Shown here in pieces: positions 43,742 to 55,667 of a stretch of DNA of 64,000 nt. Source of the DNA: Posidonia oceanica (taxonomy: Eukaryota; Streptophyta; Magnoliopsida; Alismatales; Posidoniaceae); assembly GCA_037176725.1 (NCBI GenBank), contig JAZBRS010000020.1, positions 54,092,001 to 54,156,000 on the forward strand, written 5' to 3'. The notes beneath the pieces are model-generated. The model worked only from the letters and a program-made list of their open reading frames with translations, was not told where the DNA came from and did not search any database. Position 1 is the stretch's first letter, and each line of letters begins with the position of its first letter. The position numbers and the translations under genes are program-made.

Positions 43742-46700
43742 TATAGTAATCCTGAAATTCTGATCGTCCATGTACGATGCCAAAGCTCGCGTGCACCGAT
43801 CAAAATAGGCTCACTATATACGGCAGGATCCGAGGGAAGAAACTTGACTCGGAAATGCTGGCAAAAGAAGAAAAAAAGAAATGATAAGACAAATCGGAGT
43901 TGCCACCAGGTCTATTAAATTGGGAGACAGGGAAAATCGAGGGTAAAGCATGAAAAGACATGCAAAATCGGATGCAACGAGGGGGCAAAGGGATGCGATG
44001 CAACATAATGCAATGCTATGCTATGCTATGACTCGTGCCTAGGATGAAGGAAAGGTCTTCATAGGGCCAAGAGAAAGGGCAAGGACTCCTGTTATGCACA
44101 GGGAAGGTGTTAGGCACCCCCGATACGTCCAAGAGTCGGTCTTTCTTAGGCAATCTCGCTCGCTAATGCAGGAAGATGCTTGCTTAATGCCTAGATGCAA
44201 TGAATGTCTACCTGCTATGCATGGGAAATAAACGTGCTATCTATGTGCTCAGCAACGCTGCTAGTGTTTCGAACTGGGCGGACCCTGGTTCGTGAGAACT
44301 CCTAGGCAGTAAGCATCATAGCCCTAATGCGGATGCAGACGATAAAACAAAGCTACGGGGAAAACTAGGCAATGCAAACGACATGCAAGAGATAAACCAA
44401 AGCAGGCATGGAAAATGGTGCGAAAGCACGGAAAACGATGCAAAGGCGCGGAAAACAATGTAAAGGCGCAGAAAATGGTGCAAAAGCTAGGTGCAAAGCC
44501 AAAACAGGGGTTAGGCAGTATGCATGGGAGTAGCAATAGGTATTAGGAGCAATAAAACGTGGAAATCGGTGAACGAAACAAGATCAGCGTTTTAAAACCA
44601 AGTCAAGCCAACTGCAAGCGTTGGACGCTGGCCACAGCAGCGTCCAATGTTGGATGCTGCCATTGCTGGCGTCCAACACCTGCTGGAGGCTGACAGCATG
44701 GAACCTTTTTAAAAAATATTGCATTCTAGCTATATGGATGCAGTACAGATGTAGAAATGTAGCTAAATGGGTGCATGACATGCAGGGCTAACATGGTAGG
44801 AGGATAGAAACAGATTCAGAGCAAGGGGCAAGCTAGGATCAAGGATCAAAGCAAGCAGGGTGTTGGACGCCCGTGGGCATGGCGTCCGACGTTAGACGCC
44901 AGAGAGACAGACGTCCAACACAGGCTAGAAGAAAACAAGGGGAAAAAGCATACAAATAACAAATAAAAAATAGGAACATGCATTAGGGCTACTGGGGATA
45001 AACACAGACTGAGCATACAAGAATAGGATCACACAGAAAATCAAAAACTCACCATCTGCAACCTGTGCCAAGCATAAAGCACAACCAGAATGTTGGAGAC
45101 GAGCTGAGTCGGTGTCCAATGTTGGACGCCTGGACAAGCAGCGTACAACGCCCTGGGAGGCACAAACGCACAAGAAACTTTGCAAGAAACAAGCATATGG
45201 ACTAAGGAAGCTATGGAATAACTGCAATGGAAGCTAAGCATGCATACAAACGCAGGAATCATGTAAACAAAAAGATCAGAGCAACATGCAAACATCTAAA
45301 AGCAAACAGACGAGTAGGGACGTTAGACGCCGGTGACAGCAGCATCCAACGTTTGGACGCTGAAGCCCCTGGCGTCCATCGACTACAGCATGCAAACCCA
45401 CCTATGCTAAGGGGGAGCTCAGCACTAAACCCCACCTATATGCATGCAAACTACTAAGACACGCCAGAACAAATAGAAACATTCATAGCAAGCATTTAAT
45501 CTAAGAGAACAAATAAAAAGAAAGCATGTATGGAAATAAAGGATTAAAAACTTGCAAAAAGGAGCATGCAACTTGAAAGGATCCTAGCAAACCTAAGCAT
45601 GGTTGCCAAAGGGGCCAGGCATCTCTAAGCAAGCAAGGATCATGCATAAGCATCAAAAAAAGGCAAGGTGCAAGCATGGCAGCAAGTTAAAACTAACAGG
45701 CTTGTTGGACGCTGGATGAACCAGCATCCAACGTTGGACATGGCTCACCCAGGCGTCCAACGCAGGTAGGAAGCAAGCAGACCTAAAGCATGCAAAAAAT
45801 AATCTAAACTAGGATCAAAGCATGGATACAGGCATGGCATAGCATCTGAAAGCTTGTAAAGGAGGCATACAACACAAACTCACAAAAACAAGCAGTAGTA
45901 GAGCATGGAAAGCATCAGAACAAGAGCAAAGGAGAACTAGGTGTTGGACACTGGCCACTACCGTGTCCAACATTGGACGCTCCAGTTGGTGCATCCAACA
46001 TACTGAAGATCATTTCAGTCAAGCGAGGCTACCAAAACGATCCAAAACTCCAAGAAAGCTTGCTAATAAGCAAGAGTGGATGACAACAAGCATGGTGGTA
46101 TGCTTAGTGCCAAGAATAGGCGAGTGGATTGCTCCACCCACCTCCTCCTCCTCATCGCCGGAAAACCAAGCGACGAAGGGGTGTGTGCAGTGCAAAAGTG
46201 CATGGAAAGCATGGGGAAACGTTCACACTAACATGCATGAGCCTATGGGATAGATGGCTAACCTCTTTGTGGCCTGGAACGGTGGTTCAACCTTCATTGC
46301 CGGCACTGCAGAAGTGGTGGCAGAGCTCACTCCGGCGAGGTCGCACGGGCTACTGGAGGCACCAGAGAGGTCGGCGAAGGGTCGAGGACAGAGATGGATC
46401 TTTGCTCTTCGCTCTGGAGTCATCGAATTCCCTCTCTCGCAAGTGTGGTGACTGCTGGAAGGAGGGGAAGAGGGCTGTTTTGTTCAGCTGCTGCATGGGT
46501 TCAAGTGCATTGGGTCAGAGTTGCAGGTGGAATTGCTGGCTTTGCAGGTGATGACAGAGGCTGTGGGTGAGGGGGAAGCACGAGGGATGTCAGGCGAGTG
46601 GCAAGGGCGTGTTAGATGGCCAGCGAAGTAGCGGCGATGGCTGACACGAGCGGCGGAAGACAGTGAGGGCGGAGTGAGCCGAATTTCAGCTGAGGAGGAA

Positions 46701-47153
46701 AAGATGGGTAGTAAGTGAAGTTACTCAGCCTTGAAAGGTAGTGGATGGCTTGGAGTGCAAGAGGGGACAGGTAGTAAGTGCGGGGAGGTGGTGGAGTGGA
46801 CGGGCGGTGAGCCAAAGGGGAAGGAGTAGCCGCTGTTGCAACCGAGTCGTTGGACGCTGGAGTAGAAGGCGTCCAACATTGGACGCTAGCATAGGGCGCA
46901 TCCAACGTTGCACGCTGCCTATTCCAGCGTACAACACACTCAGTTGGCAAAAGTTGTAATGGTCTTGGGCTTGGGCTTTAAAAGGATTTAAAAAATGCAA
47001 GAAGGCTTGGGTTAAGGCTTTTAGGGTTTAGGTGAGGTTTTAGGCTTGGAAATGGGTTAGAAATGGGTTAGAAAAAGAGTGCCATTCCAGAGTCCACACG
47101 AGCCTACAGGAGAGAACAACCAACTTCCAAGCTGTCAGAATGGGGTGTCTACA
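43742..47153 (-). repeat. Element E 3' LTR, 3412 bp
   Basis: Bounded by TATAGTAATCC (43742, one change from TGTAG) and TGTCTACA (47153), that is TGTAGACACC on the element strand. The first 279 bp match 63321-63599. It carries the shared LTR blocks (44031-44152 and 44246-44330) and a U5 word with one change (43897-43905). It is shorter than the LTRs of A and D and contains the palindromic units listed separately. ORFs inside have no recognisable domain. Confidence 0.93.
44618..46937. repeat. Spaced double-palindrome units (GTTGGACGC/GCGTCCAAC)
   Basis: Seven units of about 60 bp begin near 44618, 44861, 45091, 45321, 45703, 45942 and 46849; most spacings are 230-243 bp. The ideal unit is GTTGGACGC, about 12 nt, GCGTCCAAC-GTTGGACGC (central palindrome), about 12 nt, GCGTCCAAC, so it can fold as two adjacent hairpins. 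The spacers share little similarity. The other LTRs in the window lack this word. Confidence 0.85.
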
Positions 47154-47222
47154 GATGTCCCTCCCTGAGCGAGGTCAAGCGTAGCGAAACCGCTGCTTAG
47201 GGTAGACAAGACACCCTACCTG
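47139..47222 (-). other. Polypurine tract and LTR-tip hairpin (E)
   Basis: AGGGAGGGACATC (47166-47154) stands before TGTAGACACCCC. Upstream on the element strand is GGGTGTCTTGTCTACC; its GTCTAC pairs with GTAGAC of the LTR tip, while in A and B both sides read GTCAAC and GTTGAC. Confidence 0.8.
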
Positions 47223-47639
47223 ACGTCGGCAGGAGCGCAAAATAACTGTAGGCACGAGTCATTCACCCGGTGGATGCACCGGAAAACATGACTCAGAGCC
47301 ATAATGCAGATGTGGATGCAAGTGCTAATGCTAATGCAATGTGTGCTAATGCAGATGCAATCCGTGCCAATGCAGCTATTCATCATGTAATGCCGTTAGT
47401 AGAAGAATGTGATGCTGATGTAGAAGGGATGCAAGGAAGCTGCAATGCAATGCATGAGTTCGAGGATTAGTCCGAGCTCACAAAAGGGGACGCCTGGCAA
47501 GACTAACGGGCTTGGCATCCGAACAGTTAGGGCTGCCAGCCCAACAAGCAAAGGGGTTAGACAAATTGACGGCTGTCGACTGAGCAGTTAGGGCTGCCAG
47601 CCTGCAGGGGAACAGAAGCAGCTTGTCCTCGCTCGAAGA
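47223..47639 (-). other. Element E 3' region next to polypurine tract
   Basis: Non-coding, with runs of GCTAATGCAGATGCAAT words (47310-47420) and two GAGCAGTTAGGGCTGCCAGCC modules (about 47517-47600) shared with arrays of A. Confidence 0.6.
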
Positions 47640-48790
47640 AACAAGCAAGAAAAGAAAGGGGGAAGGCAAGCGTGGGCACCATCCGCACAGAGCGAAGCCA
47701 CGCAAGGGCTGATCCTCACACAAGGATACAGGGCAGAACTCCGAGCATACAGGGTCCGAGAAGAGCTTGTCTTCGCCCGAGGAAGCAAGCAAGAAAGAGA
47801 AAGGAGGCAGGCAAGCGTGGGCATCGTCCGCACGGAGCGAAGCAACGCAAGGGCTGATCCTCGCACGAGGATACAGGGCAAAACTCCGAGCATATGGGGT
47901 CTGAGAAGAGCTTGTCCTCGCCCGAGGAAACAAGCAAGAAAGAGAAAGGGGGAGGGCAAGCGTGGGCATCGTCCACACGGAGTGAAGCCACACAAGGGCT
48001 GATCCTCGCAAGAGGATACAGGGCAGGACTCCGAGCATACGGGGTCCGAGAAGGGCTTGTCCTCGCCCGAGGAAGCAAGCAAGAAAGAGAAAGGGAGCAG
48101 GCAAGCATGGGCATCGTCTGCATGGAGCAAAGCCACGGAAGGGCTGATCCTCGCACGAGGATACAGGGCAGGACTCTGAACATATGGGGTCCGAGAAAGG
48201 CTTGTCCTCGCCCAAGGAAGCAAGCAAGAAAGAGAAAGGGGGCAGGCAAGCATGGGCATCGTCCGCATGGAGCGAAGCCACGCAAGGGCTGATCCTCGCA
48301 CGAGGATACAGGGCAGGACTCCAAGCATACAGGGTCCGAGAAGGGCTTGTCCTCGCCCAAGGAAGCAAGCAAGAAAGAGAAAGGGGGCAGGCAAGCATGG
48401 GCATCGTCCGCACGGAGCGAAGCCACCCTAGGGCTGATCCTCACATGAGGATATAGGGCAGGACTCCGAGCATACGGGGTCCGAGAAGGGCTTGTCCTCG
48501 CCCGAGGAAGCAAGCAAGAAAGAGAAAGGAGGCAAGCAAGTGTGGGCATCGTCTGCACGAAGCGAAGCCATGCAAGGATTGATCCTCGCATGAGGATACA
48601 GGGTAGGACTCCGAGCATACGGGGTCCGAGAAGGGCTTGTCCTCACCCGAGGAAGCAAGCAAGAAAGAGAAGGGGGTTGGCAAGCATGGGCATCGTCCGC
48701 ACAGAGCGAAGCCACGTAAGGGCTAATCCTCGCATGAGGATACAAGGCAGTACTCTAAGTATACAGGGTCCAAGAATGAGCTTGTCCTTT
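47640..48790 (-). repeat. 145-bp tandem array (element E)
   Basis: Eight units with almost exact period: GGGCTGATCCTCGC-like sequence at 47706, 47851, 47996, 48141, 48286, 48431, 48576 and 48720. Each unit contains two hairpins, TCCTCG-CA-CGAGGA and TCCTCG-CC-CGAGGA. Because stops are absent, ORFs of up to 311 aa appear in several frames on both strands; I do not regard any as a gene. Regular units indicate recent tandem amplification. Confidence 0.93.
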
Positions 48791-50160
48791 CCCAAGGAAG
48801 CAAGCACGGTCTCCGTGCGGACGGAGATGGCAAAGGCTTGTCCTTGCCCGAGGAAGCAAGCAGGGGATTCCACACGGACGAAATCCAAAGGGGGGCTTGT
48901 CCTCGCCAGAGGAAGCAAGCAGCAGTCTGATCCTCGCCCGAGGGGTCAGACAAGGGACTTCGTTCGCATGGAGCGAAGTCACCCAGGGGCTCGTCCCCAG
49001 CCGAGGAAGTAAGCGGGCCTGATCCTCGCCCGAGGAAATAGGAGGGATTTCGTCCGCACGGAACGAAGTCGCAGGGGGGCTCATCCTCACACGAGGAAGC
49101 AAGCAAAAAAGGAAAAAAAAGACTTGTCCTCGCTTGAGGAAGCAAGCAAGCAGGACCCTGTCTGCACGGAGCGGAGTCACGCAGAAGGCAAAAAGAAAGA
49201 AGCTTGTCCTCGCCAGAGGAAGCAAGCAGGCGGGACCCCGTTCGCACGGAGGGGATTCACGTGGAAAGAAAAAAGGCTTGTCCTCGCCCGAGGAAGCAAG
49301 CAAGAAAGGAAAAAGGCTTGTCCTCGCCCGAGGAAGAAAGCAGGCGGGACCCCGTCTACGCGGAGCGGAGTCATGCAGAAGGCAAGAAGAAAGAGGCTTG
49401 TCCTCACCCGAGGAAGCAAGCAGGCGGGACCTCATCCGCACGGAGCAGAGTCGTGCAGAAGGCAAGAAGAAAGAAGCTTGTCCTTGCCCAAGGAAGCAAG
49501 CAGGCGGGACCTCGTCCGCACGGAGGGGAGTCACGCGAAAAGAAAAAAGGCTTGTCCTTGCCTGAGGAAGCAAGCAAGAAAGGAAAAAGGCTTGTCCTCG
49601 CCCGAGGAAGCAAGCAGGCGGGACCCTGTCCGCACAGAGCGGAGTCGTGCAGAAGGCAAAAAGAAAAAGGCTTGTCCTTGCCCGAGGAAGCAAGCAGGCG
49701 GGACCCTGTCCGCATGGAGCGGAGTCGCATAGAAGGCAAGAAGAAAGAGGCTTGTCCTCGCCCGAGGAAGCAAGCAGGCGGGACCCCGTCCGCATGGAGG
49801 GGAGTCATGCGAAAAGAAAAAAGGCTTGTCCTCGCCCGATGAAGCAAGCAAGAAAGGAAAAAGGCTTGTCCTCTCCCGAGGAAGCAAGTGGGGCGCGCAT
49901 ACGCTTATCCTCGGTCGAGGAATAAGCGAGCCTGATCCTCGCCCGAGGAAGCAGGGAACTCCATCCGCACGAAGCTGCACAAGGCTTGTCCTCGCATGAG
50001 GAAGCAAGCAGGTCTAATCCTCGCCCGAGGAAACAGGCAGGGGCTCTGTCCGCACAGAGCCAAGCAGGGCTTGTCCTCGCCCGAGGAAGCAAGCGGGCCT
50101 GACCTCGCACGAGGAAACAGGCGAAAGACTTCGTCGGCATAGAGCGAAGTCAGCAAAAAA
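48791..50160 (-). repeat. Irregular tandem array (element E)
   Basis: Continuation of the 145-bp array with shorter, mixed units built on GGCTTGTCCTCGCCCGAGG plus AAGCAAGCA, with inserts of GGCGGGACC...GTCCGCACGGAG...GAAGGCAAGAAGAAAG. The TCCTCGCCCGAGGA hairpin stays in nearly every unit. It gives spurious ORFs up to 346 aa on both strands. Confidence 0.9.
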
Positions 50161-50693
50161 AGGAAAAGGGAGAGAGAGCGATACCAAAGAGCAGCTAAAA
50201 AGATGCCCCTAGTATCAGGGATGATACCAGGGGACTGCCAAAGCGCTCCTAGTATCGAGAAAGCAAGGAAATGTAGACAAAACTAACGTGTTTGCCAAAC
50301 GAGCAGTTAGGGATACCAGCCCAGAGCGGTCCAGGCAGAGGTGGTTGCGGTGATGCATGGGTCTGCAGAGGTTCTTGCGTGCGTGTTGATTGCGGGGGGG
50401 AGCTTTGCTACAACTCCCTGCTGAGGCTGCTGGCATGGTGCTTGCAGAGGGAACTGCTCTAGATTTCTTGCGAGGCTGCTTGCATCGACTAACGCTCTGG
50501 GGTGCTTGATCTAGGTCTTGCAACATCCTGGCAGGAAGAGATATGCACTAGGCAAGGCATGCAACACAAACAAATGGCATGAAACGTCTTTGTATTGAGT
50601 GAATCTCTGGTTACACACCTCTGGCAAGCCAAAAAGATACAACATGATTCAAAAGAGCTAAACAAACAAGCAACTGCACAGATGCTTAGTCAA
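50161..50693 (-). other. Element E 3' region, GATACC module
   Basis: Contains GATGCCCCTAGTATC...GATACCAGGGG (about 50203-50235) and GAGCAGTTAGGGATACCAGCCC (about 50310), both shared with element A. The remainder to 50693 shows no gene. Confidence 0.65.
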
Positions 50694-51887
50694 GTCGAGC
50701 CTTCTTCACTTTGCGGGAGTCAGGAAACTAGGGGGCGCCAGGAGGAATTTCGTTGAGGGGCCAGAGTCCCTGCACCTCAGCGACATACTCAGAAGTACAT
50801 CTTGAGTCCTTCACAGCTGCAATGTCTGTAGACTTGACCCCGTGCCGCATCAGGTCTGCTAGTACTGTTGTGGATGCTATTGTGCTGAGCGGGTAAGTCT
50901 GCATGAGTCTGGGCGCGATGCTATCAATAAAGGCACCCTGCTGAAAGCCAAACTACCGCATGACCTGGATAGGGTGGTACTCCACACCCTCGGTGAACCC
51001 CGGCAGCACCACGAGTCGCGTGTCGCGAGCATCAAAGAAGACGGTGAAGGGTTCAGCTGCGGATGGGATGATTCGCCAAGTTACTGTATCATTCGTCAGC
51101 TCAGACAGCTTCTGGTACTCCTCTGGTACGCTTTTGATAGTCCTTGCATGGCCACTGCTGCAGTATGTTTCAATGGCATGCCTCTGAGGGCACAGCAGGT
51201 CCATCCCAGGTGTGCAGCTAGCCAGATCTGCACAAGTACTCCGCAGCCGTGGAACTGGCGGCAGCAGTGTACGAAGCGGTCCAACCCGCGGTATGTTTCT
51301 ACAAGGACGACTGGTGCCAGGTTGATCTGCCGGGTCACCACTACAAGTGCAATCTCAGTGATCTCGATTGCAACTGTCATCCGGCCATGCATGAAGATGA
51401 GTTCGCCTAGAAAGTGGGTGACGAACCCTCGGAGCCACAGCGCGTCTCCGAGTTCAGCGTGCTTTTCCATAACTGTATCAAAATATGCTAGGCGAAGCAG
51501 GGGCATGGGCCTGCTGGTGCAGATTAACCTTTGCTGGCAGCTTTTGGTAGAGAGCCCAGTCAGCTGACTCAGGACCATAGTGTACCCGTCGCGCCTCATA
51601 AAGACTGGAGGTCCCATGATCTTGGAGAAGCCGCAGATTCGGCGCACTTCCTCCAGCATAGGAGTCAGCTCTGTCCTGCTGAAGCGGAAGACATGGTGCG
51701 CTGGCTTCCAGAACCTTCCAGCAGCGCATATGAGATGCCGGCTTACTTCGACGTCTGCTGCCTTCAGAAGCTTAGACGGAATACCCCAAGTGCGCAGCTT
51801 CTCACGGTCGGCTTCAGTGAGTTTGCCAACCCACTCTCGCAGGGCATCTGAATAGTGCATGGGAGTGACCAAAGTAGGATAACCCAT
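50694..51887 (-). pseudogene. Extra ORF downstream of pol, DUF7745/plant-mobile-domain-like
   Basis: Starts MGYPTLVTPMHYSDALREWV at 51887 and is open for 263 codons: TEADREKLRTWGIPSKLLKA, RFWKPAHHVFRFSRTELTPM (like the 'rFWDP..rcF.F...dm.PTiEEy' pattern of these families), ALWLRGFVTHFLGELIF, VVLVETYRGLDRFVHCCRQF, VLVQIWLAAHLGW. A frameshift near 51090-51150 moves to the frame with YQKLSELTNDTVTWRI and GFTEGVEYHPIQVMR, then TAG at 50953, then FGFQQGAF and onwards to about 50694, with one more stop. About 395 codons in total. This resembles plant DUF7745/aminotransferase-like plant mobile domain proteins by layout; a profile search was not possible. Extra ORFs between pol and the 3' LTR are known in Tat elements. 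Function in the element is unknown. Confidence 0.7.
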
Positions 51888-53406
51888 TGTGCTGGAGAGA
51901 AAGTGCAGTGCTGCTGGTGCAGAAACCTTAGGTACTTGTAATCAGAGTTGCAGTTTATCAGATCAGGTATAAGCATGTAACCACTGGCTGGTAAAGATGC
52001 AGATTTCAAAACTAGCATTTTAGCATGTTCAATAGTTAGCATTCAGAGCACAGATATTACACATATTCAGACAAAGGCAGCTTTGCTGGGGCAAGTGATT
52101 GGTCGGAGCTCTAGACCGATGCAGCTTGAAAAAGGTCGGTGCATGCTTGATAGAAGTACTGTCTCAACGCCGAGCCAAGTTTTACAGAGCGGGAGGATAG
52201 AAAGGGAGGAAGGACTGATGCCATGCATGCATGCATGGTTTGTGATTGATATGTGTAGATATGTGCATGATTTATGGTAGATGCTGTAAATGTATGCATG
52301 ATTTTTGCTTATATGCTATAGCCCTCAGCATATGGAGTGCTTAGCGCTTGCTGCAGAGGAAAAGAGGGGTCCCTGACTCACTGGACTCTACTGAAACTCT
52401 TAACTTGCTGGTGGCACTCAGGAAAGGGTTATTTGCAGTGCGTGGGTGGTGGGTGGTGAGGATAGGCTCCAGGCCAAACTCCCAAAGACCTACACCTACT
52501 CTTTTTGCTTCTCTTTGCTCCCTCATAGGCATGTAGATTTCCCCTATCCCTAACTTGGAGGTAATGGGCACCTGTTGAAGCTGGGGAGCTGCTTGCTAGG
52601 CCTTGCTAGGTTTAAAGGCTTTGCAGGGTTTGTGTATTCCCCTAGGCGCAAACTTTAGTCTCTCTCTAAGATAGGTAAAGGGATGGGATTGTGCTGCCTG
52701 CTTTTTTTCTTTTTCTGGAGTTGACTTTTGTCTTTCCTCCTTTTTTTTGCTTCTCTTTTTTTTCTTTCTTTTCTGTTCTTTTCTCTTTCTCTTTCTATAT
52801 ATTTTTTTTTTGTAGGCTTCCGCTATCTCTGGCTTAGAGGTAATGGGCGCCGGGGTTTTGAGGTGGGCTTGAGGTTCCCAAGTGCAAAATGGTGGACCAT
52901 CTCCGGAGCAGTTCGGAGGGACAGGGTTATGCTACACACCTCTATCTCTAGGGCCTGCTTCTGCCTTCACCTTCTATTCGCCTTTTCTTTTATGCCCATG
53001 CTCAGACGTATTCTTTTATGGCTCACACTCTTGCTCACACCCTAACATTTTATCTCCCTTGGGAGGTGTAAGTCCTAAGGGGTTTGGTTATTTCGCCTGT
53101 TCTCATTTGAAAGGTGGCTCCCTCACTAGCTAAGACGCCTAAGTAGTGTCAGGTGAGGCAGGGTAGACTCCTTTCAAAGCAGGCAAGCACATCCGATTTC
53201 ATCATCGAGCCAGATGCAATGCATGATTTTTGCTGGGAATTTGGTTTTTGCTTGAGATATGCTGAAAGAGATGGAAATGCAAGGAGATATGCAGAGATTG
53301 CGAGAATGCAAGGGACAGGATTGGAATGCAGAAAGATGTACTAGGGAAAAGAGGATGCAAAGGATGGGATGGAACAGAATGCTCTGCAAGGCAGGGGCCG
53401 ATCTAC
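51888..53406 (-). other. Spacer between integrase and extra ORF (E)
   Basis: About 1.5 kb without a supported gene. It includes ATGCATGCATGCATGG (about 52222), a pyrimidine-rich run (52700-52810) and two short segments with TCTGGCTTAGAGGTAATGGGC and CCTAACTTGGAGGTAATGGGC (about 52546-52570 and 52828-52850) that look like a partial duplication. Confidence 0.5.
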
Positions 53407-54520
53407 TGATAGTACTTCTTAAGGTAGCAGGCATTGACCGACTCTGGCTGCCCAGTCTAGTCCATGTCCTCAAGAATTGCTGCGTCGTCTGAGAACACCT
53501 GCTCGACCACAAAGGGGCCACGCCAGTTGGGTCGGAATGTGCCTCAACCGTCTGGCAGGTGGATGGCTCACACGACAAAGTCAACTGGCTGGAAGCTCCT
53601 GGGACGTACCTTCTTCAGGTATGCTCTTGCCATCTGCTTCTGGTAGCAGCGAGCGTTGTGCATTGCTTGCAATCTACGCTCATCAATCAGGTTGAACTGG
53701 GCACAGCGGTCCTCGACCCATTCTGCTTCTTCCAGCTCTACTTCTCGCAAGATTCGTAGTGAAGGGATCTCCACTTTGACTGGCAGCACTGCCTCCATGC
53801 CATACGCTAGCGAATATGGGGTGGCTCCTGTCGAGGTCCGCACCGTGGTCGTGCCAGTCTTTGTGGGTTTCTGCCATCTTCTTCATTATTTTCACAATGT
53901 TTTTGTTGGCAGACTCCACTGCTCCATTCATCTGCGGCTGATATGGTGAGGATCTGTGATGCTTGATCTGGTGCTTCTGTAGGTATTCCTCAATCCTCTT
54001 TGCAATGAAGTTCGAGCTGTTGTCAAAGATGATTGCATGCGGGACCCCATACCGGGTGACAATGTTATTTCTGATAAACCTCTCTGTCACCGCAATTGTG
54101 ACCACTTTGTAGGAAGCCGGCTACTTCCACCCACTTAGTGAAGTAGTCTATTGCTACCAGAATGAAGCGATGACCATTCGATGCAGCAGGGTGTATTGCG
54201 CCAATGACATCCATCCCCTAGGTGGAGAAGGGCCGTGGCGAGGACATGCTATGCAATTCCAGCGAGGGAGCGTGCATAAGATTACCATGGATCTGGCAAT
54301 TGTGGCATCTACGCACAAACTGGCAGCAGTCTGCCTCCATGGTTGACCAGAAGTAGCCTTGCAACATGATTTTCTTGGCCAGCAGCACACTGTTCATATG
54401 CGGACCACAAGTCCCTGCATGAACTTGGAGCAAAAGCGTGTCGGCCTCTGGCTGGCTCAAGCAGTGCAGGAGCATCTGAGTGTATGACCTTCTGTATAGC
54501 TACCTTGCCCCTAACACATA
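53407..54520 (-). pseudogene. pol: Integrase (element E), frameshifted
   Basis: DDE integrase of the Ty3/gypsy type in several frames. N-terminal HHCC zinc finger: HAGTCGPHMN then CHNCQIHGN (54475-54290). Core with WGMDVIGAI-like first Asp (about 54210), FDNSSNF second Asp and NGAVESANKNI with Glu (54105-53850). C-terminal part TPYSLAYGMEAVLPVKVEIP and ARCYQKQMARAYLKKVRPR (53843-53568), and a degraded tail ending NACYLKKYY near 53407. Frame changes near 54250, 54110 and 53850. All three catalytic residues can be read, but no continuous protein. Confidence 0.87.
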
Positions 54521-55085
54521 CTTCGACGCCAAACGCGCTAAAGTTCTTCTATCTGCTGCTGAGGTGCCAGGCGGGTGGCTACCAGACTCCAGGAAGGCTT
54601 TGATGTCGCAGCTCTTCCACCGAATCTACCTCCTCTATGCTCATGCAATGCGCAGGTTGCTCCATGCATGTAACTGATACATCCACTGCTCGGTCTTCAG
54701 GTATACTGAGCCAGGATGCCAAGGTTGCTAGCGCATCTACGTATGCATTCCTTCCCCTGTTCATGTACGAGAAGTGGATGCTTGCAAATTCTTCTATCAG
54801 CTTCAGTAGGTGTTCGTGATATGGCACAAGCTTTGGATCCTTTGTTCTCCAGTCGCCATTCACTTGGGAAATCACTAGCATGGCATCATCATGCAAATGC
54901 AGCTTCTGCGCCTCATGCTCGAGCGCGACCTTCAATCCTAGAATGCATGCTTCATATTCTGCTTCATTATTAGTGCATTTGAAGGTCAGCTTCCTTGCAA
55001 AGGGGATCATCTGCCCCTACAGCGTGGTCAGCACCGCGCCTATGCCTCGACCCTTCTTGTTGACAGCGCCATCAAAGTACAACTG
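54521..55085 (-). pseudogene. Archaeal-type RNase H (element E)
   Basis: Begins YFDGAVNKKGRG (about 55082); a stop lies at 55017-55019; then it is open from 55010: KCTNNEAEYEACILGLKVAL, DAMLVISQVNGDWRTKDPKL, GRNAYVDALATLASWLS. The four acidic positions are kept. It ends in a shifted frame near 54579 and runs toward integrase. This is the second RNase H of the Tat lineage. Confidence 0.83.
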
Positions 55086-55667
55086 CCAATGCTCTAAATC
55101 TTCAGGGTCCCCCTCAAAGTCTTCCATTGCAAAGAAGATGTCCTCATCCGAGAGCTGCGTCTGGAGAGGCTGGTATTCAGGCGAAGGAAAGTCTGCAAGG
55201 TGATCTACCATGGCTTGGCCCTTCATGGCTTGGCCCTTCATGGCTCGCTGCGTGACAAAGGTGATGTCATACTGAGACAACAGTACCTGCCACTTGACGC
55301 ATCTGCCTATCATTGCTGGCTTCTGGAAGAGGAAATTGATGGGGTCATGTCGGCATAGTAGCCGGACTGGGTATGCCATCATGTAGTGCCTCAACTTCTG
55401 TGCAGCCCAGAAGAGGGATAAGTAGGTCTTCTCCATTGTGGTATACCTGGCTTCGCAATCATTGAATTTCTTGCTCAGGAAATAAATTGCATGCTCCTTT
55501 CTACCAGATTCATCATGCTAGCCCAAGACGGCGCCCATGGAATGCTAGGTGGTAGAGAGGTAGAGAAGCAGAGGTCTCCTTGGCGTAGGTGGGACCAAAA
55601 TAGGAGGCTTGGTTAGAAGCTGCTTGATCTTGTCAAAGGCAGCTTGGCACTCCTTGCTCCAGTTAAT
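55086..55667 (-). pseudogene. RT connection / gypsy RNase H (element E)
   Basis: After a stop at 55668-55670 the frame shows INWSKECQAAFDKIKQLL, LLLYLSTT, SMGAVLG, EHAIYFLSKKFNDCEARY with two further stops, then open from 55436: KTYLSLFWAAQKLRHYMMAY, RCVKWQVLLSQYDITFVTQ. MKGQAMKGQAM at about 55220-55240 is a 12-bp tandem duplication not present in C. Confidence 0.83.

Noticed and set aside
47478..49847. Long ORFs (up to 346 aa) on both strands in the array of E
   Set aside because: They follow from stop-free tandem repeats; several frames on both strands are open at once and no domain is visible.
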